NCBI RefSeq assembly: GCF_017744835.1
Contig: NZ_JAGIAM010000007.1
Location: 1 to 64,000 of the forward strand
Source of the DNA: Sphingomonas sp.
GTDB lineage: Bacteria > Pseudomonadota > Alphaproteobacteria > Sphingomonadales > Sphingomonadaceae
DNA length: 64,000 nucleotides
Reading direction: 5' to 3'
A program made the position numbers and the translations under genes. Below, in pieces: positions 37,225 through 45,074 of this stretch (its first letter is position 1; every line of letters begins with the position of its first letter). Under the pieces are notes generated by a model. The model worked only from the letters and a program-made list of their open reading frames with translations, was not told where the DNA came from and did no database searches.

Positions 37225-37605
37225 TCAGACGTGGCAGGTCTTGGAACCCTTGCCCGGCAGCGTGACGTTCACGCTCTTCGGCGTGCCGGTCAGCTTGTAG
37301 CCGCCATCGGCTTCGAACGGACCGCCTTCGGCTGCAGCCTTGAGCATGGTCGCCTTGCCGCCCTTCTCGGTGCGGAGCTGGACCTGCTTGTTGCCCTGGA
37401 AGAAGTCGACGAAGACCAGGCTATTGTCGCCGCAACGCAGCGTAGCGGTCGACGAGATCGCCGGCGGCAGCTCGACGGGAGCGGCGTTGGCGAGCTGCGA
37501 CGCCATGGGATCGGGCGCAGTCGAGCTGACTTCCTCGGGCTTGCTCTCGCAGGCGGTCAGCGACAGGAGCGCAAGAGCGGCGACATAAACGGGGGTGTTC
37601 TTCAT
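37225..37605 (-). CDS. small lipoprotein, possibly MliC/PliC lysozyme-inhibitor-like
   Basis: 126 residues with lipobox LTAC (Cys19). After a Pro-rich linker the C-terminal domain has an RCGD start, several short beta strands (SLVFVDFFQGNKQVQLRTE; GGYKLTGTPKSVNVTLPG) and a closing TCHV. A disulphide-closed beta-barrel of about 75 residues with these end cysteines is the MliC layout, but the diagnostic Ser and Lys of that family are not clear. I treat this as a suggestion. Confidence 0.6.
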   Translation of the reverse strand: MKNTPVYVAALALLSLTACESKPEEVSSTAPDPMASQLANAAPVELPPAISSTATLRCGDNSLVFVDFFQGNKQVQLRTEKGGKATMLKAAAEGGPFEADGGYKLTGTPKSVNVTLPGKGSKTCHV

Positions 37606-37841
37606 AGCGGACGCTGCTTTTCCTCAGACGTTAACGATCGTCAAGTCGATTCGTGTGATAAGGTAACATTGTTGTTGTGCGGCGCAGCGAAATTATCGAA
37701 TCCTTGCGCCCTTGGCCTAAAGATCGCGAGTCGTTGGCCCAAATTCATTTCAGGAATACGACTGAGGTCAGATTTCTGCCGCATTGCGGCGCAGATTTGT
37801 CCCGTCTTGACCCGCCAGGCGCGCGGCAGCATGCGACGTTC

Positions 37842-38312
37842 ATGGAAAAGATGGCGATGCGCGCGCTTTCGATGGCATGTGTGCTCCTGCTCGCCGGCTG
37901 CGGCTCGGCGGAGGATGAAAGCGAGAACGCGGCAGCAAATGAGGTGGTGGAGCTGCCGCATGGGCCGATGCTCGGCGCCGTGGATCTGTCGCGGCCGGTA
38001 GATCTGCAAGGGGCCGGCGGCTCGTGGCGAATGGCGATCGCTCCCGGCCGGATCACCTTCGCGGACGCGCCGGGGCGCGCGCCGGTCGACTTCTATCCAG
38101 TGAGCCCGAGGGCGGAGCGCACTCGCGCCTCTTATTCCACCAAGACCCCCGACGGGGATCCGGTGACGATAACGCTCGTCGCGGCTGCGTGCGGGGCGGA
38201 CCGACTCCCGCTCACCGCCGAAGTCCGGATCGGCGGGCGCACCTTCGCGGGCTGCGGGCAGCAACGCGGCGAAGGCGAACCCGCCGACGAGGCCGCGAAC
38301 GTCACCGGCTGA
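37842..38312 (+). CDS. small lipoprotein, unknown function
   Basis: About 156 residues with lipobox LLLAGCGS. The mature domain is beta-rich (GGSWRMAIAPGRITFADAPG; VDFYPVSPR; VTITLVAAACGADRLPL; RIGGRTFAGCG) with two Cys in CG pairs, resembling MliC/COG3650-like predicted membrane-protein domains. Start is uncertain between 37842, 37851 and 37857; the last has GGAAAAG at a better distance. It diverges from the small lipoprotein at 37225. Confidence 0.6.
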   Translation: MEKMAMRALSMACVLLLAGCGSAEDESENAAANEVVELPHGPMLGAVDLSRPVDLQGAGGSWRMAIAPGRITFADAPGRAPVDFYPVSPRAERTRASYSTKTPDGDPVTITLVAAACGADRLPLTAEVRIGGRTFAGCGQQRGEGEPADEAANVTG

Positions 38313-38321
38313 CCAGGCGGG

Positions 38322-38819
38322 TCAGCGCAAATAGGTTCCCAGCGCCTCCCAGGCGGGCAGCTTGGCGGTTAGGCCCACAGTATGGAGCGGGCTGCTCGAG
38401 GGCAGGGCGACGATCTCGTAGCGCTGCGCCGCCGTTCCCAGCTGCTTCAGCCCGTGCCGGAGCGCAGTGCCGCCGTTGAAGGCGATCGCCCGCAGCTCGG
38501 GCAGCGTGGCGGCGAGGGCGGCGACATCATGGCCTTGGATGTCGCGGATCGTCGCGTCGGCGCTGCCGGTACGCGTCGCGCTGGCGACGACGTCCCACAG
38601 CCCGACATGCGCAGCCAGCAGTGCGGCCAGCCTCGCCTCATAGGGGAGCGGCGCGAGTTCCTGGCCGGCGACCGGCGACATCAAACGCCAGAACTGGTTC
38701 TGCGGATGCGCATAATAGCGCCGCTCGGCCAGGGAGCGCTCGCCCGGCAGCGAGCCGAGCACGAGCAGGCGTACGCGTGCGTCCACTACCGGGGGAAAGG
38801 AGTGCTTGCGGTCGGCCAT
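38322..38819 (-). CDS. uracil-DNA glycosylase superfamily, DNA-deoxyinosine glycosylase type
   Basis: 165 residues. Motifs of the small hypoxanthine/uracil DNA glycosylase group: VLGSLPGERSLAERRYYAHP, then NQFWR, GLWDVVASATRTGSADATI, and the late loop LPSSSPLH. It removes deaminated bases. The start MADRKHSFPP lies only 22 bp from the divergent DUF962 start; an upstream ATG at 38843 would overlap it. The nearest end of the preceding lipoprotein gene is 9 bp away. Confidence 0.85.
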   Translation of the reverse strand: MADRKHSFPPVVDARVRLLVLGSLPGERSLAERRYYAHPQNQFWRLMSPVAGQELAPLPYEARLAALLAAHVGLWDVVASATRTGSADATIRDIQGHDVAALAATLPELRAIAFNGGTALRHGLKQLGTAAQRYEIVALPSSSPLHTVGLTAKLPAWEALGTYLR

Positions 38820-38833
38820 CCGGCTGCGATAGC
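38806..38833 (+). promoter_or_regulatory. candidate promoter giving a leaderless DUF962 mRNA
   Basis: TTGCGG (38806-38811), 16-base spacer, GATAGC (38828-38833), eight bases to the ATG. The -35 lies inside the divergent glycosylase gene. Confidence 0.35.
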
Positions 38834-38841
38834 CTCCCGTC

Positions 38842-39171
38842 ATGGCGCGTACCATCACCCGCTATGCCGATTTCTGGCCCTATTATCTCCAGGAGCACGC
38901 GAAGCCGGAGACGCGGCGGCTGCATTATGTCGGGACTGCGCTCACTTTCGTGTTCCTGGCGCTTGCGCTGACGCAGGGCGGCTGGTGGTGGCTGCTGATC
39001 CCGCTCGCCGGATATGGCTTCGCCTGGGCCGCGCATTTCGGCGTCGAGAAGAACCGGCCGGCGACTTTCACCTATCCGCTCTGGTCGCTCTTTTCCGACT
39101 ATCGCATGTTCTTCCTGTGGCTGAGCGGCCGGCTAGGGCCGCATCTCAAGCAGGCGGGCGTCGCCGCATAG
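38842..39171 (+). CDS. DUF962/Mpo1-like membrane protein
   Basis: 109 residues with two to three membrane segments and the conserved His-bearing motifs [18 protein letters not shown] and [20 protein letters not shown]. The family includes yeast Mpo1, an iron-dependent dioxygenase that shortens 2-hydroxy fatty acids during phytosphingosine breakdown. Bacterial members of about 100 residues are largely uncharacterised. Because sphingomonads make 2-hydroxy-fatty-acid sphingolipids, a related role is plausible but inferred. Confidence 0.8.
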   Translation: MARTITRYADFWPYYLQEHAKPETRRLHYVGTALTFVFLALALTQGGWWWLLIPLAGYGFAWAAHFGVEKNRPATFTYPLWSLFSDYRMFFLWLSGRLGPHLKQAGVAA

Positions 39172-39181
39172 TTTCACTTGC

Positions 39182-39211
39182 TTGCGGTTCGCCCCGCGAC
39201 GCCCCTATCTA
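39182..39211 (+). promoter_or_regulatory. candidate promoter giving a leaderless cysK mRNA
   Basis: TTGCGG (39182-39187), 18-base spacer, TATCTA (39206-39211), then GCGCGC and the ATG at 39218. The transcript would begin at or next to the start codon. Confidence 0.45.
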
Positions 39212-39217
39212 GCGCGC

Positions 39218-40210
39218 ATGCATGTGACACCCGACACGCTGGCGCTCATCGGCAATACTCCGCTTGTTCGCCTCAAGGGGCCGAGCGAAGCGACCGGCTG
39301 CGAGATCTTCGGCAAATGCGAGTTCGCCAATCCCGGCGCCTCGGTGAAGGACCGCGCGGCGCTCTTCATCGTCCAGGATGCCGAGGAGCGCGGGCTGATC
39401 GCGCCGGGCGGCACGATCGTCGAAGGCACCGCCGGCAACACCGGCATCGGCCTGGCGCTGGTCGCCAATGCCAAGGGCTACAAGACGATCATCGTGATGC
39501 CCGAGACGCAGAGCCGCGAGAAAATGGACACGCTGCGCGCGCTCGGTGCCGAGCTCGTGCTGGTGCCCGCGGCGCCCTATTCGAATCCCGGCCACTTCGT
39601 GCACACCTCGCGCCGCATCGCCGAGGAGACGCCGAACGCGATCTGGGCCAACCAGTTCGACAATATCGCCAACCGGCGCGCGCATATCGCTGGCACCGCC
39701 GAGGAGATCTGGTCGCAGATGGAAGGCCGGGTCGACGGCTTCACCTGCGCGGTGGGCACCGGCGGGACCTTCGCCGGCGTCGGGCTGGGCCTCAAAGCCA
39801 AGGACGAGAAGGTGTGCGTCGCGCTCAGCGACCCGCATGGCGCGGCGCTCTACGAATATTATGCGCATGGCGAGCTGAAGTCCGAAGGCTCGTCCGTGGC
39901 CGAGGGGATCGGGCAGGGGCGGATCACCGGCAACCTGGAAGGCGCGCCGGTCGACACCCAGTTCCGCATTTCCGACGAGGAGGGACTCGAATGGGTCCGC
40001 AGGCTGCTCGCGGAGGAGGGGCTGTGCCTGGGCCTTTCGTCGGGCATCAACGTCGCCGGCGCGGTGCGGCTCGCACGCGAGCTGGGGCCGGGCAAGCGGA
40101 TCGTGACGATCCTTGCCGACACTGGCTTCCGCTACCTCTCGACGCTCTACAATGCCGAGTGGCTGCGCACCAAAGCCCTGCCGGTTCCGGAGTGGCTCGC
40201 CACCGCCTAG
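39218..40210 (+). CDS. cysK: cysteine synthase (O-acetylserine sulfhydrylase)
   Basis: 330 residues of fold-type II PLP enzyme. Schiff-base Lys44 in NPGASVKDRAA; substrate loop EGTAGNTGIGLAL; phosphate loop GTGGTFAG; SSGINVAGA; C-terminal TILADTGFRYLSTLYNAEWL. It makes cysteine from O-acetylserine and sulfide. Start at MHVTPD; an upstream ORF extension of 12 codons is rejected. Confidence 0.93.
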   Translation: MHVTPDTLALIGNTPLVRLKGPSEATGCEIFGKCEFANPGASVKDRAALFIVQDAEERGLIAPGGTIVEGTAGNTGIGLALVANAKGYKTIIVMPETQSREKMDTLRALGAELVLVPAAPYSNPGHFVHTSRRIAEETPNAIWANQFDNIANRRAHIAGTAEEIWSQMEGRVDGFTCAVGTGGTFAGVGLGLKAKDEKVCVALSDPHGAALYEYYAHGELKSEGSSVAEGIGQGRITGNLEGAPVDTQFRISDEEGLEWVRRLLAEEGLCLGLSSGINVAGAVRLARELGPGKRIVTILADTGFRYLSTLYNAEWLRTKALPVPEWLATA

Positions 40211-40212
40211 GT

Positions 40213-40261
40213 TGTATCGACATTCATCCCCCTACTTTCGGGGAGGGAGGCGCGTTACGCT
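40213..40261 (+). repeat. direct repeat copy A
   Basis: Begins TGTATCGACATTCATCC, contains a C-run/G-run hairpin (CCCC-GGGGAGGG) and ends GCGCGTTACGCT. It matches copy B at 40557-40608. Confidence 0.8.
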
Positions 40262-40556
40262 ATCGCGCCGCCCCGCGCATCCTGCGCGATCAAAGGTCAC
40301 ACCAAGGTCACACTATCGCGGCGGTTCGAGCGGGCCTGACCATCGGCCGATCCGGCGGCGCGATGCCGGAAGTGGACACGGCGGAAGTGGACAAAGTGGA
40401 CACCCCAACGCGGGCGCATGCGCGTGCGTACGTGCCTGCGCGCGTGCGTGTGCGCGCGAGACGCCGATTATATTCAGATTGAGAAAGAGCGTTCCCGATT
40501 TGTTTCAGGCCAAATCCAATTTTGCAAGCGGCAAGATTTTGCGCCGGGGGCTGGGC

Positions 40557-40608
40557 TGTATCGACATTCATCCTCCCCTCCCCAAAAGGGAAGGGAGCGC
40601 GTTAGGCT
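40557..40608 (+). repeat. direct repeat copy B
   Basis: Begins TGTATCGACATTCATCC, contains CCCCTCCCC-AAAA-GGGAAGGG and ends GCGCGTTAGGCT. Same start and end as copy A, 344 bp apart. Confidence 0.8.
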
Positions 40609-40687
40609 GAATTTCGATGCGCCCCAGGGACAAAATCCACGCTTCCCTCGACAAGCCGGGGATGAGGCGTTACATTTATGCCACAGG

Positions 40688-41002
40688 ATGAAGTCGGGAT
40701 CGCACCAAGACTCAGCCCAGGCAATGCAGCGCGTCCGCGTCGGAATGACCGGTCTCGCGCTGGTCCTTGTGCTCATCGGAATCGCCAGCGCGATCCTCTC
40801 CTCGGCCAATCGTGACGAACCGGTGGCTGCGGTGGGTGCGCCCAACGCGGCCGTCGTGGCCAATATGACTGACCGCGATGCCGGTGTCGCCACGCAGAAG
40901 GCGAAGGACGAGCCCCTCGCCGAGCTTGGCGCGGCGCCGAGCGCATCCTCCACCGACGCAGCCGAGACCGATCAGACCGAGGCCGCCGAACCCGCACGCT
41001 GA
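40688..41002 (+). CDS. small single-pass membrane protein, unknown function
   Basis: 104 residues with one membrane helix (about 20-40, MTGLALVLVLIGIASAIL), a short basic N-terminus and an Ala/Glu/Asp-rich outer tail. The start ATG 40688 has CCACAGG upstream. It lies just before the dcw cluster. Codon bias supports it, but no family is recognised. Confidence 0.6.
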   Translation: MKSGSHQDSAQAMQRVRVGMTGLALVLVLIGIASAILSSANRDEPVAAVGAPNAAVVANMTDRDAGVATQKAKDEPLAELGAAPSASSTDAAETDQTEAAEPAR

Positions 41003-41360
41003 CCTGAGCGGTCGCGTCTTCCGGTAATCCCGCTCGCCGCTCTATCGCGGCCGAGTCGTTCCCCAGTTTGCCGCCATTCCATTGGCCCGCGCGCGGAATG
41101 CCGCTGCGCGCCCGAGTGCGTGGAAGTCCATATAAAGAACAGATAGAGTTCGTAACGGGAAAACGCTTGTAAAATGGCGCTAAGTGGGGGAATTTCCCGC
41201 TCTGTCCCCAACTCTCCCGTTGTGTCCCGTCGGGATTTGTGGTTAAACACGCAATCTAAGGGGGCACGCCCTTTTCACCGTGAGAACAACAGGCTGGACG
41301 CAGCGACGAGCGCGATTCCGGCGGCGGGAAAGGCGTGCCTGGCTTTTCGAGGTCGGGTTG
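41003..41360. other. dcw cluster promoter region
   Basis: 358 bases. It includes an AT-rich stretch with a possible -10 TAAAAT (41170-41175) and the MraZ-type repeats (41195-41228). No gene is seen; the long ORF readings here are extensions of mraZ or rsmH frames. Confidence 0.6.
41195..41228 (+). promoter_or_regulatory. MraZ box array (four TCCC repeats, 10-bp period)
   Basis: TCCC begins at 41195, 41205, 41215 and 41225, exactly 10 bp apart, and reads GGGA on the other strand. MraZ in other bacteria binds three or four direct repeats with a GGG core and about a 10-bp period just upstream of mraZ. Autorepression of the dcw operon is the likely role. Confidence 0.75.
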
Positions 41361-41846
41361 GTGGCGGACAGGGAGCTCTTCGAGGGATTTGCGCTCCAGG
41401 CGGTCGACCAGAAGGGTCGCGTCGCCATTCCCGCAGACCTGCGCGCCGCCGCCGAGCGCAACTCCGATATCCGCCAGATCGTCGTGGGCCTCCATCCGGA
41501 GGATCCGTGCCTCTCCGCGCACGATCTGAGCTGGTCCAAGGAGAAGTACGACCGGCTCGATCGGCGCGAGCAGCAGGCAGTCGAGGCCGGCCAGGACGTC
41601 GACCTGCGCGCCAAGCGCCGCGCCTTCGGCCAGGTCGAGAAGGCGCCGTTCGACGACAGCGGCCGCTTCGTGATCCCGCCCTTCTTCCGCATGAAGGCCG
41701 GCATCCAGAAGTGGGCGCTGTTCTACGGCAGCGGCGAGACCTTCGACATCTGGGCGCCCGAGCGGCTGATGGGCGATCCCAATGCCGACCCGATGCTGCG
41801 CGAGATCTGCGAATATCTCTGCCAGTCGAAGGGAGTGAAGCTGTGA
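41361..41846 (+). CDS. mraZ: transcriptional regulator MraZ
   Basis: 161 residues from a GTG start with CGAGG upstream. Two SpoVT-AbrB-like halves: [20 protein letters not shown] and [14 protein letters not shown]. It binds the upstream repeat array and controls the dcw operon. The ATG-initiated ORF reading further upstream is not needed. Its stop overlaps the rsmH GTG (GTGA). Confidence 0.92.
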   Translation: MADRELFEGFALQAVDQKGRVAIPADLRAAAERNSDIRQIVVGLHPEDPCLSAHDLSWSKEKYDRLDRREQQAVEAGQDVDLRAKRRAFGQVEKAPFDDSGRFVIPPFFRMKAGIQKWALFYGSGETFDIWAPERLMGDPNADPMLREICEYLCQSKGVKL

Positions 41847-42793
41847 CCGGCTCCGCTCCCCACATTCCCGTGCTGCGCGACGAAGTGGTCGACGCGCTCG
41901 CCATCGTGCCCGGCGAGCGTCATGTCGACGCAACCTTCGGCGCGGGCGGATACACTCAGGCGATCCTCGAGCGGGGTGCCGAGGTGGCCGCCTTCGACCG
42001 CGACCCCCAGGCGATCGAAGGCGGCCAAACCATCGTGGCCGCGTCGGGCGGACGGCTGATCCTGATCGAGGCGCCGTTCAGCCGGATGGAGCAGGAACTC
42101 GCGCACCGCGGGCTCGTGCCCGTCGACGGCGTGACCATGGATATCGGCGTCTCGTCGATGCAGCTCGACCAGCCCGAGCGTGGCTTCTCGTTCATGGCCG
42201 ACGGGCCGCTCGACATGCGGATGAGCCAGTCGGGGCTGAGCGCCGAGGAATGGCTCAACACCGCCGACGAGGGCGAGATCGCCGACGTGCTCTACCAATA
42301 TGGCGAGGAGCCGCGTTCGCGCCGTGTCGCCAAGGCGATCGTCTCCGCACGACCCCTTAAGCGGACTTCCGAGCTGGCGAACGTGGTTAGGAAGGCATTA
42401 GGGCACAAGCCGCACGACAAGAAGGATCCGGCCACCCGGACCTTTCAGGCGATCCGCATCCATCTCAACCGCGAGCTCGACGAGCTGGCGGAAGGGCTGG
42501 CGGCGGCCGAGCGCGTGCTCAGGCCCGGCGGCCGGCTGGCAGTCGTGACCTTCCACAGCCTCGAGGACCGGATGGTGAAACGCTTCCTGCGCGAGCGCAG
42601 CGGCGGCGAGCCGGCCGGTTCGCGACACCGTCCCGCAGTGGGTCCGCGGGCGGAACCCAGTTTTGAGCCGCCCGCCAAGGCCGTGCGCCCGGGCGAGGCG
42701 GAAGTGGCGCGTAACCCGCGCGCGCGATCGGCGACGCTGCGCGTGGCGCGGCGGACGGCGGCCGCGCCGTGGTCGAGTGAAGGAGTGGACTGA
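41843..42793 (+). CDS. rsmH: 16S rRNA (cytosine1402-N4)-methyltransferase
   Basis: 316 residues from GTG. SAM motif [65 protein letters not shown], all hallmarks of RsmH/MraW. It methylates C1402 in the ribosomal decoding centre. Overlaps mraZ by 4 bases and ftsL by 1. Confidence 0.95.
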   Translation: MTGSAPHIPVLRDEVVDALAIVPGERHVDATFGAGGYTQAILERGAEVAAFDRDPQAIEGGQTIVAASGGRLILIEAPFSRMEQELAHRGLVPVDGVTMDIGVSSMQLDQPERGFSFMADGPLDMRMSQSGLSAEEWLNTADEGEIADVLYQYGEEPRSRRVAKAIVSARPLKRTSELANVVRKALGHKPHDKKDPATRTFQAIRIHLNRELDELAEGLAAAERVLRPGGRLAVVTFHSLEDRMVKRFLRERSGGEPAGSRHRPAVGPRAEPSFEPPAKAVRPGEAEVARNPRARSATLRVARRTAAAPWSSEGVD

Positions 42794-43368
42794 TGGCAAT
42801 GCATCGCTTCGAGGGGCTGGGTTGGTTCCTGTGCGGCGTCATCGTGGCGCCTGCCTGTTACATGGTGAATAGCTATGGCGCGGCCGAGCAGGCGAAGCTC
42901 AACGCGACCAAATCGGCAATTCTCCAGGCGCAGCGCGACATCCGCCAGCTCGAGACCGAGTTCAACACGCGCGCCAACCTCGCCCAGCTGGAGCGCTGGA
43001 ACGGCGAGGTGCTGGCGCTCGCCGCGCCGGCGCCGCAGCAGTTCCTGGCGAGCGAGACGCAGCTGGCGAGCCTCGACGAGTCGGCGGCGGGCGCGCAGGT
43101 GCAGACCGCGTCGCTCGTGGTTCCGGCCGGCGCGACTCCGGTGCAGGCCGTCGCTGCGGCAGTGGTTCCCGCCGCCCAGCCGGTGCAGAGCGCCGCGCGT
43201 GATGCCGAGGCCCCCAGGGCCGTCGCGCAGCAGGACGGGGAGCTTCGCAAGCTGATGAAGAAGGCTGACCGCCGGGCAGTCGCCATGGTGGGCGACGGCG
43301 TGCTGAGCGCGTCGACGGTCAACGACCTGGAGAAGCTGGCGAAGCGCGAGAAGCTGGCGCTCCGTTGA
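42793..43368 (+). CDS. ftsL: cell division protein FtsL
   Basis: 191 residues. Short cytosolic start, one membrane helix (about 9-27), then a coiled-coil stretch (SAILQAQRDIRQLETEFNTR) followed by a long Ala/Val-rich tail and a basic C-terminus. FtsL is poorly conserved; identity is from topology and place between rsmH and ftsI. It forms the FtsQLB/FtsWI complex. RBS GAAGGAG. Confidence 0.82.
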   Translation: MAMHRFEGLGWFLCGVIVAPACYMVNSYGAAEQAKLNATKSAILQAQRDIRQLETEFNTRANLAQLERWNGEVLALAAPAPQQFLASETQLASLDESAAGAQVQTASLVVPAGATPVQAVAAAVVPAAQPVQSAARDAEAPRAVAQQDGELRKLMKKADRRAVAMVGDGVLSASTVNDLEKLAKREKLALR

Positions 43369-45074
43369 TCGTCGTCGTCGCCCCGCCTGCGCGCGCACGC
43401 GCATCGGGCGGAGCCCGGCAGGCGCTGGTCGCCGTCGCGCAGCTGCGGCTGATGGTGCTGTCGCTGCTGTTCGGCTTCGGCATGCTGGTGGTGATCGGCA
43501 AGCTGGCGCTGCTCGCGCTCTGGGCCGAGCCGGCGACGGCACGCGACATCGCCGCAACGCTGATCCCGCCGCGCGGCGACATCGTCGACCGCAACGGCGC
43601 GCCGCTTGCGCGGACCATCGACGCCTGGTCGATCGCCATTCACCCGAACCAGGTGATCGGCGACAAGGGCGCGCTCGCGCAGAAGCTCGCCGAGCTGATC
43701 CCCGAGCAGAACGCCGGCCACTATTATGCGCTGCTCAATTCGGGCGGCAATTTCGCCTTTCTGAAGCGCCGGGCGATGCCCGAGCTGGTCAACGCAGTGA
43801 ATGCGCTGGGCGAGCCCGCCATCGAATTCCAGCGCGAGCCCGACCGGCTCTATCCCCAGTCGAACATGGCCGCGCACGTGCTCGGCTTCCTCGACGGTCA
43901 GGGGCACGGCGTCTCGGGCATGGAGAAGGTGCTCGATTCCCAGCTGAGCGATCCGGCGCGTCGCGGGCAGCCGGTCGCGCTGTCGATCGACGCGCGCGTC
44001 CAGGCGGCGCTGGAGAACGAGCTCGGCCGGACGATGACCGACCTTCAGGCACGGGGCGCAGGCGGCGTGATCCTCGACGTGCGTACCGGCGAAGTGCTGG
44101 CGATGACTTCGCTGCCGAGCTTCAACCCCAATGCGCTGCAGGGTTCGCCGCCGCCGAACAACGTGACCCAGAGCGTCTATGAGCTGGGATCGACCTTCAA
44201 GCCGATCGCCGTGGCCGCAGCGATCGATTCGGGAACGATCACGTCGATGGCGCGGCGGTTCGACGCCACCAAGCCGCTCCACATCGGCCGCTTCGCGATC
44301 AACGACGATCCCGGCGACGAGCAGTTCCGCTGGCTCAACATCCCCGAGACGCTGATCTATTCGTCGAACATCGCCACTGCGCGCATCGCCGACGAGCTAG
44401 GGGCCGAGAAGCTGCAGGGCATGTTCCGGCGCCTGGGCTTCGATCGGCGTCCGGCGATCGAGCTGGGCGGCGCGCGGCCGTTGTGGCCGACCTTCTGGGC
44501 GCGCGTTACGGTGATGACCTCCGCCTATGGCCATGGCATCGCAGTCACGCCGCTGCATCTTGCGAGCGCCTATTCCGCGCTGGTCAATGGCGGCATCCTG
44601 CGCCCCGCGACGATGCTGAAGGTCGATCCGGCGCACGCGCCCGCCGGGCAGCGCGTGCTGCAGGAATCGACCAGCGCGCGGATGCGGCAGCTGCTGCGCC
44701 TGATCGTGCTCAAGGGCACGGGCCGCAAGGGCGAGGCGCCGGGCTATCGCATCGCGGGCAAGACCGGCACCGGCGAGGCGGCCGTAGCGGGCGGTTACGA
44801 CAAGCATCGCAACGTCTCGACCTTCGCGGCGGCTTTCCCGATCGACGCGCCGCGCTATGTCATGGTGGTCATGCTCGATTCGCCCAAGGCAAACCCCGCG
44901 CTGGGGGTATATCGCACCACGGCCGCCTGGACCGCCGCTCCGGTGGTCAGCCGCGTGGTCAGCCGCACCGGCACGCTGCTCGGCGTCGCTCCCGACAACA
45001 ATCGCGACATCGACGAGAGCGAGCTCCTGCCGCTGATCTGGCAGGGGCCGCAGACCGCGCAGGGCGTGCAATGA
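43365..45074 (+). CDS. ftsI: septal peptidoglycan transpeptidase FtsI (PBP3)
   Basis: 569 residues from a TTG start overlapping the ftsL stop (TTGA). Membrane anchor about 25-55, pedestal with RGDIVDRNG, transpeptidase domain with Ser276-Thr-Phe-Lys279, Ser333-Ser-Asn335 and Lys466-Thr-Gly-Thr. It crosslinks septal peptidoglycan with FtsW. The penicillin-binding triad is intact. Confidence 0.96.
   Translation: MIVVVAPPARARASGGARQALVAVAQLRLMVLSLLFGFGMLVVIGKLALLALWAEPATARDIAATLIPPRGDIVDRNGAPLARTIDAWSIAIHPNQVIGDKGALAQKLAELIPEQNAGHYYALLNSGGNFAFLKRRAMPELVNAVNALGEPAIEFQREPDRLYPQSNMAAHVLGFLDGQGHGVSGMEKVLDSQLSDPARRGQPVALSIDARVQAALENELGRTMTDLQARGAGGVILDVRTGEVLAMTSLPSFNPNALQGSPPPNNVTQSVYELGSTFKPIAVAAAIDSGTITSMARRFDATKPLHIGRFAINDDPGDEQFRWLNIPETLIYSSNIATARIADELGAEKLQGMFRRLGFDRRPAIELGGARPLWPTFWARVTVMTSAYGHGIAVTPLHLASAYSALVNGGILRPATMLKVDPAHAPAGQRVLQESTSARMRQLLRLIVLKGTGRKGEAPGYRIAGKTGTGEAAVAGGYDKHRNVSTFAAAFPIDAPRYVMVVMLDSPKANPALGVYRTTAAWTAAPVVSRVVSRTGTLLGVAPDNNRDIDESELLPLIWQGPQTAQGVQ

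Larger units (their letters stand above)
40211..40687. other. repeat-rich intergenic region after cysK
   Basis: 477 bases without a supported gene. It has a direct repeat pair at its ends (40213-40261 and 40557-40608), two AAGGTCACAC copies 11 bases apart (40293, 40304), three AGTGGACA copies (40371, 40386, 40395), and two long purine-pyrimidine alternating runs (40414-40435, 40437-40458). ORFs crossing it have repetitive shadow-type translations. Confidence 0.75.

Noticed and set aside
40213-40608. CRISPR array
   Set aside because: Only two long repeats with unlike interior and short motifs of different spacing; no regular repeat-spacer pattern or cas genes.
41280-41846. 188-codon mraZ start
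   Set aside because: The upstream 27 codons are Arg-rich and not MraZ-like; GTG at 41361 gives the usual length with an RBS.
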